Of a stretch of DNA of 64,000 nt, positions 1-6,745 are shown in pieces (the stretch's first letter is position 1; each line of letters starts with the position of its first letter). The translations under genes were made by a program, and so were the position numbers. The stretch covers positions 1 through 64,000 of the forward strand of contig DAOQAU010000003.1 of NCBI GenBank assembly GCA_035354275.1, written 5' to 3'. This stretch comes from DAOQAU01 sp035354275. GTDB taxonomy: Bacteria; Cyanobacteriota; Vampirovibrionia; Gastranaerophilales; Gastranaerophilaceae. The notes under the pieces were generated by a model. That model had not been told where the DNA came from and ran no database searches. It saw nothing but the letters and a program-made list of their open reading frames with translations.

Positions 1-38
1 TCTTTTCTTTTTTTCAATCGCAAGAAAAAAAGAAAAGA
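1..38. terminator. T-rich/A-rich hairpin at the left edge
   Basis: A perfect 14-bp inverted repeat (positions 1-14 and 25-38, T-rich left arm, A-rich right arm, 10-nt loop) opens the window. It could be the end of a rho-independent terminator of a gene lying outside the window. Which strand it serves cannot be judged without the neighbour. Confidence 0.45.
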
Positions 39-88
39 AATGAGGCATCAAAAATAGTTGGTGAGAATTTTCTAGTTTATAATTTTTT

Positions 89-124
89 GGATTGCTTCGG
101 GGTTTTCAACCCCTCGCAAAGACA
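89..124. repeat. partial copy of the 'cgcaatgaca' dispersed repeat
   Basis: This stretch reads as a degenerate copy of the module seen better at 6637-6677 and 38293-38334: it starts with a ggattgcttcg core, carries a ggggtt/aacccc hairpin and ends with ctcgcaaagac. The rest of the 322 bp before the first gene holds no open frame I can support. Confidence 0.5.
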
Positions 125-248
125 AAAGTTATTAAAATATTATTAATATTAAGCTTGCGTAAAAATTGAGATTTGCTTTTAAATTTGCATTGACTTTAGC
201 CGAAAAATCATTAAAAACTTTAGCAAGATACACCATGTGTATGAATTT

Positions 249-280
249 TTGACAAAAAATTCATATTTCAGGTTAAAAAT
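249..280 (+). promoter_or_regulatory. possible sigma-70 promoter of the flagellar rod genes
   Basis: TTGACA at 249-254 is a perfect -35 box. About 18 bp downstream is an A-rich TTAAAAAT stretch that would be a weak -10. It lies about 45 bp upstream of the first flagellar start codon. No good sigma-28 or sigma-54 motif is visible. Confidence 0.3.
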
Positions 281-322
281 CCGACGTAAATCAATAGTAT
301 AAACGTCAAAAAGAGGTCAGCT

Positions 323-1021
323 ATGAAGATAAACGCAGGTGTGAATTTTATCGAAAACGGGCTTACGGCTTCGCTTCGAGCGATGCATGTAAACAGCGAA
401 CTTGTAGGAATGATAAACGAAAACGTTATCGGATTTGACAAAGTAGGTTATCAGAGAAAAGAGCCTATAATTTCATCCTTCACCGAATTTTTAGGTGTAA
501 ACGGAATTTCTGCAACCGTTGATGATAAAGTGGGTCGTCTTACCGCAACATCAAGCCCTTTAGACCTTGCTCTTGCAGGCAAAGGTTATTTTCAGACAGC
601 CACAAAAAACGGTGTAAAACTAACCCGCGACGGAAGGTTTAAAATTGATAAATTCGGAAATCTTTTGACTACCGATGATGCAAAAGTTTTAGGTAACAAC
701 GGGCTTGCGATAAAATTTCCCAACCCGCCCGAAAGCCTAAAAGATGTAATTGTCGGCTCAGGCGGAAAAATAAGTTTATTCAACAAAGCAAAAGGCAAAG
801 TCGAATATGTAGGAACTTTAGGCGTAGTTGATTCAAACGGAGCGGCTGTTGTCACTCCCGATGTAAAACAAGGTTATACTGAATTCTCAAACGTTTCTCT
901 TGAACGCGAATTTCTTTCAATGATGCCTATAATAAGAGGATTTGACGCTAACAGGCAGTTGTTTATGATACAGAGCCAAAACCTCACAAAAGCTATTTCT
1001 CAACTGGGCAGTGTAAGCTAA
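323..1021 (+). CDS. flgF: flagellar hook-basal body rod protein, FlgF/FlgG type
   Basis: This 232-residue protein has the layout of the FlgE/F/G family. The N-terminal helix region (about 1-45) has the pattern that normally carries the 'ANNIANxxTxG' rod signature, here degenerate (SELVGMINENVIGFDKVGYQ). A central part contains GKGYFQTATKNGVKLTRDG (about 86-104), the usual 'GxGFFxVxxxxGxxxYTRxG' motif. The C-terminal helix is followed by a short tail. It would form part of the proximal or distal rod outside the cytoplasmic membrane. The start has a GAGGT site six bases upstream. It leads a cluster with a second paralogue, flgB and flgC. The family is clear; FlgF rather than FlgG is a guess, made because the signature is weaker than in the next gene. 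Confidence 0.8.
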   Translation: MKINAGVNFIENGLTASLRAMHVNSELVGMINENVIGFDKVGYQRKEPIISSFTEFLGVNGISATVDDKVGRLTATSSPLDLALAGKGYFQTATKNGVKLTRDGRFKIDKFGNLLTTDDAKVLGNNGLAIKFPNPPESLKDVIVGSGGKISLFNKAKGKVEYVGTLGVVDSNGAAVVTPDVKQGYTEFSNVSLEREFLSMMPIIRGFDANRQLFMIQSQNLTKAISQLGSVS

Positions 1022-1039
1022 TTAAAAAAGGAATAAAAT

Positions 1040-1756
1040 ATGTACAACATCCAAGGAATTATCAGAAAATCTTTAAACAACACCACAACCCAATTTGACA
1101 GATTGGGCTATGTTGCAAATAATTTTGCCAATTACAACACAAACGGATATAAATCGGTAAGATTTGAGCAGATGCTTCAAGAAGACGGTTACTTAAAAGG
1201 TGCAGTCAGAACAGATTATGAAGTAGGTATGATGCAATCCACCGGCAATCCTTATGATGTTGCAATAAACGGACAAGGCTTTATTCCGGTAACTTCCACT
1301 TCGGGTGAAGTCGCATATACCAGGGACGGCTCTTTTAAAAAAGGGAAAAACGGTTATCTTTTAACAAACGATAACTGGCTTGTCGGCGAAGGAATAAAAA
1401 TTCCGCCTAATTGCTATAAATTTGCCATAAAACCAAACGGCGATATCGTTTCTTACGATTCAGGCGGAAAATCCGGAGAAATATTGGGCAAAATTCCTCT
1501 TGTGCAATTTGCCAATCCCGAAGGACTGACACAAGGTGACGGCAATAAAATGAAAGCATCGGATGAATCCGGAGAAGCTTTTTTGGTCAAAGAACATAAT
1601 TACATCGCACAGGGCTCAATCGAAAGGGCAAATGTAAATGTTTACGACTCGGTTTCTGAAATGCTCAGGCTAAACGCATCAATGATTGCAAGTATGCGTA
1701 TGGCAAAGGTAGTTGACGATATGTACAACAAAGCAATTAACATAAGACAATCATAG
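1040..1756 (+). CDS. flgG: flagellar rod protein, FlgG/FlgF type
   Basis: This 238-residue paralogue of the preceding protein has a better-kept N-terminal rod signature (GYVANNFANYNTNGYKS, about 23-39), the central QGFIPVTSTSGEVAYTRDGS motif and a C-terminal helix ending in IRQS. It is predicted to assemble in the flagellar rod through the flagellar type III export system encoded at 49.7-54.8 kb. An AAGGA site precedes the start, 18 bp after the previous stop, so the two are probably co-transcribed. Canonical FlgG is about 260 residues, so this is slightly short. Which of the two genes is FlgF and which FlgG needs a tree. Confidence 0.8.
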   Translation: MYNIQGIIRKSLNNTTTQFDRLGYVANNFANYNTNGYKSVRFEQMLQEDGYLKGAVRTDYEVGMMQSTGNPYDVAINGQGFIPVTSTSGEVAYTRDGSFKKGKNGYLLTNDNWLVGEGIKIPPNCYKFAIKPNGDIVSYDSGGKSGEILGKIPLVQFANPEGLTQGDGNKMKASDESGEAFLVKEHNYIAQGSIERANVNVYDSVSEMLRLNASMIASMRMAKVVDDMYNKAINIRQS

Positions 1757-1850
1757 CGGATTTCGGCAAGTGCGCCGTGACACGAAGTGTCCCAGCACGT
1801 CCGGATGAGCAAAACCACGCTTTTGCGAATCGCCGATAATCCAAGATAAA
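1757..1850. repeat. GC-rich hairpin island between rod genes
   Basis: About 95 bp of unusually GC-rich DNA holds nested hairpins: gacac-gaa-gtgtc inside a gtgc/gcac pair, and gcaaaa/ttttgc further right. It starts directly after the stop of the upstream flagellar gene and ends just before the flgB ribosome-binding site. It could be a mobile hairpin element or an attenuator inside the flagellar operon. Its style resembles the islands at 11344-11476 and 19879-19986, but I could not align them convincingly. Confidence 0.45.
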
Positions 1851-1865
1851 AATAAGGAGATAAAA

Positions 1866-2216
1866 ATGACATTCACACCGATAGATTCAATGGGCAAAGC
1901 ATCTTTAATGATGGATTTGATTGCACAAAGACAAAAAGCAATCGGTTCAAACCTTGCCAATGTTGACACACCCGGATATGTCAGAAAAGACATAAACTTC
2001 AGCCAATATTTGGGCTCAATGGACAGCCCTTTAGAAACAAAACTCTCAGGCAAACTTGGACCTTCGGCAATAGTGGAAGACCGAAATTACGAAGAAATTA
2101 ACCCTGCAAACGAACTTATGGAACTTCAGAAAAACTCGCTTTTATACACAATGGCAACAAGAAGAATGTCAAATATAATAACGCAGATGAGAACAGTAAT
2201 TAACGTAGGAAAATAA
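1866..2216 (+). CDS. flgB: flagellar basal-body rod protein FlgB
   Basis: This 116-residue protein matches FlgB in length and architecture. An N-terminal helix is followed by the rod signature SNLANVDTPGYVRKDINF (about 29-46), a variable middle, and a C-terminal helix (NELMELQKNSLLYTMATRRM) packing against the N-terminal one. It forms the proximal rod next to the MS ring. A strong AAGGAG site lies just before the ATG, and the flgC start is 2 nt after its stop, so translation is probably coupled. fliE, often third in this operon, is not found downstream. Confidence 0.93.
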   Translation: MTFTPIDSMGKASLMMDLIAQRQKAIGSNLANVDTPGYVRKDINFSQYLGSMDSPLETKLSGKLGPSAIVEDRNYEEINPANELMELQKNSLLYTMATRRMSNIITQMRTVINVGK

Positions 2217-2218
2217 TT

Positions 2219-2662
2219 ATGGGAATACTTGATTCAATGAACATGGGCTCAAAAAGCCTCAAAGTACACAGCTTAAGACTTGATATTGCGGCAAAAAACA
2301 TCGCAAACGTTGACACGCCCAATTACGTAAGAAAAATCCCTGTTTTAAACGCAACAGAAGACATTTCTTTCCACGGGCTTATGAACGAGATGAAAAACGA
2401 TGTTTTCTCAACAGGTGCAATGCCCTATGTTCAAGGCGGAGTTGCCTTTACAGGGGTTGTTGAAGACCCTACAATGGGTGAAAAAATTTATAAACCCGGA
2501 CACCCCGATGCCGACAAAGACGGTTACATAAGAGCTTCAAACGTTAACCCTATGGTTGATATAGCAGATGCCATGCTTGCACAAAGGGCTTATGAGGCTA
2601 ACCTTGCGCTGATAAATATCACAAAAGCAATGGCGTCAAGAGCAACAGAAATCGGGAAGTAA
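2219..2662 (+). CDS. flgC: flagellar basal-body rod protein FlgC
   Basis: This 147-residue protein carries the N-terminal rod signature AKNIANVDTPNYVRK, the FlgC-specific middle region (GVVEDPTMGEKIYKPGHPDA) and the C-terminal block NVNPMVDIADAMLAQRAYEAN. It is a proximal rod subunit and partner of FlgB. The start has an AGGA site formed by the end of flgB. Immediately downstream lie period-8 repeats instead of fliE, and the next gene is convergent, so flgC ends this operon. Confidence 0.95.
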   Translation: MGILDSMNMGSKSLKVHSLRLDIAAKNIANVDTPNYVRKIPVLNATEDISFHGLMNEMKNDVFSTGAMPYVQGGVAFTGVVEDPTMGEKIYKPGHPDADKDGYIRASNVNPMVDIADAMLAQRAYEANLALINITKAMASRATEIGK

Positions 2663-2663
2663 T

Positions 2664-2760
2664 TGATAAGTTGAAGAGTCGAAGAGTTGAATAGTTGAAA
2701 TTATTATAATTGCACTTATTCACCTATTCACTTATTTACTTATTCACTCTTATTTACCAT
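2664..2760. repeat. period-8 minisatellite (GTGAATAR family) between converging genes
   Basis: On the plus strand the first half repeats gttgaaga-like octamers and the second half tattcacc/tattcact octamers, so the two halves are roughly complementary and could fold together. The right half runs into the carbonic anhydrase gene and encodes its last residues (VNGK and stop). Related arrays occur at about a dozen other places in the window. Confidence 0.7.
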
Positions 2761-3352
2761 TCACTAATTCAACTTTTCCCGTTGCAAGATTGTACAGAGC
2801 TCCTTTGAGCATGATTTCGCCTGTTTTGACTTTTTGTGCAAGGTATTCGTCTTTCTTAAGTAAATCCCGAAGCTGGTATTTTATATTTGAAACAACAGCA
2901 CAATGAAGAAAATCTTCACTGTCTTCTATGCATTCCGAACTTTCGATAGCCGGATAAATATGCTCCATTATTGCTTTTAAATTTTCTGATATTTTACTGT
3001 CATCTTTTTGGGTTTCTATGGCGGCTCTTATCGCCCCGCAATTTTCATGCCCTAAAATTATAACTAATTTTACTCCTAAGGTTTTAACCGCATATTCCAA
3101 ACTTCCCAAAACTTCTTTTGAAAGAACATGTCCTGCCGTTCTGACAGAAAAAATATCGCCCAGCCCTGCATCGAAAATTATCTCTATGGGAACTCTGGAA
3201 TCCGAGCACGAAAGTACGGCAACAAAAGGTTTTTGTTGTTTTAATAAAACTTCTCTTGTTTCCTCAAACCTGTTGGGGTGAATAGATTTGTTTTGTGCAA
3301 ACCGTTCGTTTCCTGCTATTAACTTTTCCAACGCCTCTTGTGGTGAAATCAT
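2750..3352 (-). CDS. beta-class carbonic anhydrase
   Basis: This 200-residue zinc enzyme interconverts CO2 and bicarbonate in the cytoplasm. The beta-class zinc ligands are visible: C49-x-D51-x-R53 in SCSDSRVP, and H102-x-x-C105 in GHENCGA. D51 and R53 form the usual catalytic dyad. The length is normal for the family. A GAGGA site precedes the ATG. The last four codons and the stop fall in the period-8 repeat, so the native C-terminus may have been replaced by repeat sequence. The downstream response regulator lies 22 bp upstream in transcription order and may be co-transcribed. Confidence 0.95.
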   Translation of the reverse strand: MISPQEALEKLIAGNERFAQNKSIHPNRFEETREVLLKQQKPFVAVLSCSDSRVPIEIIFDAGLGDIFSVRTAGHVLSKEVLGSLEYAVKTLGVKLVIILGHENCGAIRAAIETQKDDSKISENLKAIMEHIYPAIESSECIEDSEDFLHCAVVSNIKYQLRDLLKKDEYLAQKVKTGEIMLKGALYNLATGKVELVNGK

Positions 3353-3374
3353 AAAATCCTCATCTTAAACACTT

Positions 3375-3779
3375 TTACCTTAAACACTCTTCAATGGCAA
3401 GTTTGTATGACATTAAATCTCTTGCTGCGATTGATTTGGGAAGACAGTTTACACCAAGCTGCGATGCAATATTTCTTATGTCGTAAGTTGCAGAAATTAT
3501 TATGATTGGAACACTTTGGTATTCTTTTAAGTTCTTTACCTGTTCAATAAGCCATTCCCCTGCGTATTTGGGCTCAAAATCAAGTTCCATTTGCAGGTCA
3601 GAAATTATCAGCGCATAAGGAATATTGAGGTTATTGTAAACCATATCATAACCCCCACTGGCGCAATTTGCCTCTTCGAGGGCAAATTGCGCCCCGAAAA
3701 GCTTTTGTATAGTTTGTTTATGGTATTCAATCCAACCTCTTGAATCGTCAACTATTAAAATTTTCTTTTTAACATCCAT
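3375..3779 (-). CDS. single-domain response regulator (receiver only)
   Basis: This 134-residue protein is a stand-alone CheY-like receiver. The acidic pair is D11/D12 (LIVDDS), the phosphoacceptor is D61 (LIISDLQM), the conserved Thr/Ser is S75-like (IIISAT) and the lysine is in CLPKS. No output domain follows, so it probably acts by protein contact or phosphotransfer. No Shine-Dalgarno site precedes the ATG; an extended -10 box lies six bases upstream, so the mRNA is probably leaderless. The gene contains a near-perfect palindrome (3657-3695) coding residues of the second strand/helix region. Its kinase partner is not evident nearby. Confidence 0.85.
   Translation of the reverse strand: MDVKKKILIVDDSRGWIEYHKQTIQKLFGAQFALEEANCASGGYDMVYNNLNIPYALIISDLQMELDFEPKYAGEWLIEQVKNLKEYQSVPIIIISATYDIRNIASQLGVNCLPKSIAARDLMSYKLAIEECLR
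3657..3695. repeat. palindrome inside the response-regulator gene
   Basis: A 13-bp perfect inverted repeat, ggcgcaatttgcc at 3660-3672 and its complement at 3681-3693 (a one-base slip adds ctc/gag next to the loop), lies in frame within the receiver gene and encodes about residues 30-41. It is not at a gene end, so it is unlikely to be a terminator. It resembles the in-gene palindromes at 38106-38139 and 46261-46292. Confidence 0.75.
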
Positions 3780-3785
3780 GAAATT

Positions 3786-3794
3786 ATTATACCA
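3786..3794 (-). promoter_or_regulatory. extended -10 promoter for a leaderless response-regulator mRNA
   Basis: On the minus strand TGGTATAAT (TGn plus a perfect TATAAT) ends six bases before the ATG at 3779, so transcription should begin at or next to the start codon. There is no Shine-Dalgarno sequence and no strong -35 box. Confidence 0.5.
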
Positions 3795-3930
3795 AATTAT
3801 TAAAACAGAATAAATATGTTGCCCTTATTTGTGAAATTTGGTAAAATTTATACTGTGAAGGATTGAAAAAATCATTCATGTGTGTTACTATTGTAGCAGA
3901 ATTGTGTTTATATTTTATTTAGGGGTGGAA

Positions 3931-4323
3931 ATGGACATCAGACCTGTATCTTTGAATTTTGGCAATAGCAAAATTACTTTTCAAAAAGCACTTCCGGCTT
4001 TTAAGTTAAACAATTTGGACTTATTGGATATAACAAAAAAAGTGCAAGAATACAAAGTTGTAAATCAAAATAACGAAGTAATAATCCATGAGCTTAACTC
4101 GGCCGGAAAAAGGATTTTAAAATGTTTGTATAAAAGGATAACTGATACTTTGTCGCCTGATTACGGCAAATTATGGCTCAGGGAAAAAACTGCTTATTCA
4201 CATATTGACGGAAAAATAAGCAGAAAAATTTTATACAATAAATACGGTGAAGTTGTAGAGGCACAAGCTTATAACGGAAATGCCAGACCTTATACATATC
4301 ATCTTAATCCAGATTTCGTTTAA
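3931..4323 (+). CDS. uncharacterised protein with lineage N-terminal motif
   Basis: I do not recognise this 130-residue protein. The start at 3931 is chosen because an AGGGGTGG site precedes it; the frame stays open upstream for 17 more codons without a ribosome-binding site. Residues 15-19 read ITFQK, matching a short motif at the N-terminus of three other unrelated proteins here (16795, 22015, 56597). The rest is mixed polar, with no membrane segment and no cysteine cluster; ISRKILYNKYGEVVEAQAYN looks like a beta-hairpin repeat. Its 3' end overlaps the convergent ABC permease gene by 20 bp. Confidence 0.65.
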   Translation: MDIRPVSLNFGNSKITFQKALPAFKLNNLDLLDITKKVQEYKVVNQNNEVIIHELNSAGKRILKCLYKRITDTLSPDYGKLWLREKTAYSHIDGKISRKILYNKYGEVVEAQAYNGNARPYTYHLNPDFV

Positions 4324-5413
4324 AAGTCCATGTCGCAACACAAAGGGTCAAAACTGCTATAAAAATAAGCGGTATAATGTTTTGCGCTACATCATGCAGT
4401 GGCATTGCTTTTAGAAAAAGACCTTTCATTATTACAAGAAAAAATCTGATAGGATTCACATAGGTAAAATATTGAAAAAATATCGGCATTTCCTCGACTG
4501 GAGAAATAAAACCGGAGAGCAAAATAGCCGGCATTTGAAAAGTAAAAGCACCAAGAATTGCCTGTTGTTGGGTTTTGCAGATTGAAGATATAAAAAGTCC
4601 GACACCCAAAATTGATAATAAATAAAAGAACATTCCCATCCAAAAAAGCCAGATTGAGCCGGTGAAAGGAATTTGGAATGCAAAAGTTGCCGCAAGTGTC
4701 ATTATTGAAGAAAGAACTATAGATATGATTAATGGCGGAACAGTTTTTCCTATCAAAATTTCAAGTGATGATAAAGGCGAGACTATGAGTTGGTCAAAAG
4801 TTCCCAATTCTCTTTCTCTTGCAATGGATAGAGCGGTTAAAACAAGCGCGATTGTGGTTGCAAGAATTGAAATAAGCGAAATTACAGTGTACCAGAGGAA
4901 AATAAGATTAGGGTTATACCAGTTTCGCACTTCAAGATTAATTCTCGGTACGGATTTATACCTTTTGGGGAAACTTTTTGCCTCGTATTGTGCTATTATT
5001 TCTGAGGCATAACCGTTTGTTATCGCGGCGACATTGGTTTGTCTTCCGTCAACTATGACTTGAACATCAGCGGTTTTTTGGGCAAGAAGTTTTGTAGCAA
5101 AATCCGTGTTAAAAGAAAGCCCCATTTGAACTTTTTGCTGTCTTATAAGCTTTGCAAGTTCATTTTCGTCTTTTACATAAATTATTTTTTTAAACCACCT
5201 TGAATTTGCAAAATCCGCTGTAAGTTCTCTTGATTGAAGGGTATTACTCTTGTCAAGGACAGCAACATGAAGGTTTCTGACCTCCATAGTTGCGGCATGA
5301 GCAAAGATAAAAAGTTGCAAAAGCGGTGGAACAATAATAAGAATACGACTTCTAGGGTCAGCCCATATTGCAATAAATTCTTTTTTTATCAGTGATAAAA
5401 TTCTTCTGAACAT
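4304..5413 (-). CDS. ybhR: ABC-2 type exporter permease (YbhR-like)
   Basis: This 369-residue inner-membrane protein has one N-terminal membrane segment (about 24-42), a large periplasmic domain (about 45-165) and five or six C-terminal segments, the ABC2_membrane_3 layout. The motif ARERELGTFDQLIVSPL (about 206-222) is the coupling region facing the ATPase. Together with the next permease, double ATPase, HlyD and TolC it would form a tripartite exporter like E. coli YbhFSR-YbhG. It is the last gene of the operon; its start follows the upstream permease stop by 2 nt. The substrate cannot be told; related systems export drugs or cations. Confidence 0.88.
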   Translation of the reverse strand: MFRRILSLIKKEFIAIWADPRSRILIIVPPLLQLFIFAHAATMEVRNLHVAVLDKSNTLQSRELTADFANSRWFKKIIYVKDENELAKLIRQQKVQMGLSFNTDFATKLLAQKTADVQVIVDGRQTNVAAITNGYASEIIAQYEAKSFPKRYKSVPRINLEVRNWYNPNLIFLWYTVISLISILATTIALVLTALSIARERELGTFDQLIVSPLSSLEILIGKTVPPLIISIVLSSIMTLAATFAFQIPFTGSIWLFWMGMFFYLLSILGVGLFISSICKTQQQAILGAFTFQMPAILLSGFISPVEEMPIFFQYFTYVNPIRFFLVIMKGLFLKAMPLHDVAQNIIPLIFIAVLTLCVATWTFKRNLD

Positions 5414-5415
5414 TT

Positions 5416-6528
5416 TTAATCCTCAAGCCTGGTTGCCGTTTTTTTATATACAACGGCAAACAAAATTACACTCAGTGTTGCTAAAAAAAGACAATTCGGT
5501 AAAATTATCCCCCAAACCGTGCCTGCCATAAATTCATTTTGAATAGATGAAACCATGTATCTTGCGGGCATAAATACACTAAGTATTTGAAGCGGAAGCG
5601 GCATTGAATTTATCGGATAAACAAGCCCTGACAACATCAAAGCAGGTAAAAATCCTGCTACAAGAGCTGCCTGGCTTGCATTATATTGATCTTTTAAAAG
5701 GGTTGAAATCAAAAGTCCCTGCCCCATTGCGGTTAACAAAAACAGTCCAGAAAAAAGAAAAAGCACAAGAAAGCTTCCTTTGAAAGGAATTTGAAAAACG
5801 CTTATACATAAAAACACGCAAAAAGACATCGAAGACATCCCCAAAATAAAATAAGAAATGTATTTTGCAAGCACTATATCTATTTTTCTCACTCTCGTGG
5901 CAAGAAGTGCTTCCATAGTGCCTCTTTCCCACTCCCTTGCTATTACAAGTGCGGTCAAAAGCATTCCGATAAGAGTCATCGTAACAGACAAGGAGCCTGG
6001 CAGAACAAAATAATGACTGTCTATTTTTTGATTATACCAAAATCTTGTCTGAACGTTAATCAAAGGCGGCGGAATTTTCTTTGAATACTTGCTTGAATAA
6101 GTAAGCCACTGCTGAAGAATTGATTTTGTGTAATTTTGGGCATAATTGGCAAGGTTAACTTCCGAACCGTCTGTTATGACTTGCGCCGATGCTATTTCAC
6201 CCCTGTCAAGTTTGGTTGAAAAATCGTTGGGTATTACTACAATTCCTCTAATGTGTGAACCTGTTAAATCATCGTACATTTTATTTTTATCCTGATAAAA
6301 TATCGGTTGAACATACTTGCTTCCTTTAAAAGAATCTATAAGTGTTACTACTTGCTGTGAAGTGTCGTCGATTTTTATTCCCATATGAATTTTTACTGTA
6401 TCAAGGTTTACCCCGTATCGGTAAATTATCAAAAGAATAAGCGGCAGCACAAATGCTATCAGAATACTGCTGGGGTCTCTGAAAATTTGGTTAAATTCTT
6501 TTTTTATAAGTGCTTTTAGTATTTGCAT
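5416..6528 (-). CDS. ybhS: ABC-2 type exporter permease (YbhS-like)
   Basis: This 370-residue paralogue of the neighbouring permease has an N-terminal membrane segment (about 21-40), a periplasmic domain and C-terminal membrane bundle, with the coupling motif AREWERGTMEALLATRV (about 196-212). YbhR and YbhS types work as a heterodimer with one double ATPase. The start follows a 190-bp stretch filled with dispersed repeats that separates it from the ATPase gene, so the repeats lie inside the operon. Confidence 0.88.
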   Translation of the reverse strand: MQILKALIKKEFNQIFRDPSSILIAFVLPLILLIIYRYGVNLDTVKIHMGIKIDDTSQQVVTLIDSFKGSKYVQPIFYQDKNKMYDDLTGSHIRGIVVIPNDFSTKLDRGEIASAQVITDGSEVNLANYAQNYTKSILQQWLTYSSKYSKKIPPPLINVQTRFWYNQKIDSHYFVLPGSLSVTMTLIGMLLTALVIAREWERGTMEALLATRVRKIDIVLAKYISYFILGMSSMSFCVFLCISVFQIPFKGSFLVLFLFSGLFLLTAMGQGLLISTLLKDQYNASQAALVAGFLPALMLSGLVYPINSMPLPLQILSVFMPARYMVSSIQNEFMAGTVWGIILPNCLFLATLSVILFAVVYKKTATRLED

Positions 6529-6554
6529 CCGTTTATTTTGACCTTTTCTTTTTT

Positions 6555-6631
6555 ACCCCTCGCCCCTTGAGGGAGAGGGTTGAATTTCAGCACGAGAGCT
6601 TGCTTGAGTGCTTGAAATTAGGGTGAGGGGT
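6555..6631. repeat. 77-bp nested hairpin repeat (R1 long form)
   Basis: The element reads acccctcgccccttgaggg at the left and gggtgaggggt at the right, with an inner palindrome (gaatttcagcac / gtgcttgaaatt) inserted in the middle of the 39-bp R1 short form. A second copy of exactly the same length, about 90 percent identical by eye, lies in frame inside mutS (38210-38286). Confidence 0.85.
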
Positions 6632-6636
6632 ATTTT

Positions 6637-6677
6637 TGGATTGCCGCGTCGCTCATTCTTCGCTCCTCGCAATGACA
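6637..6677. repeat. 'cgcaatgaca' repeat (R2)
   Basis: This 41-bp module (ggattgccgcgtcgc ... ctcctcgcaatgaca) directly follows R1, in the same order and orientation as inside mutS at 38293-38334. It occurs in the opposite orientation at 23405-23448. Confidence 0.75.
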
Positions 6678-6714
6678 CATTTCTAATTTTCACTTTGTTC
6701 AAAAAGAACTGCGT

Positions 6715-6745
6715 CACTTATTCACCTATTTACTTCTTCACTCCT
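6715..6745. repeat. period-8 repeat at the 3' end of the ATPase gene
   Basis: cttattca/cctattta/cttcttca octamers. Read on the minus strand they encode the last residues of the ABC ATPase (EEVNR and stop). Confidence 0.6.

Noticed and set aside
2664..2760. CRISPR array
   Set aside because: The periodic units are 7-8 bp, degenerate and without unique spacers; no cas gene is seen.
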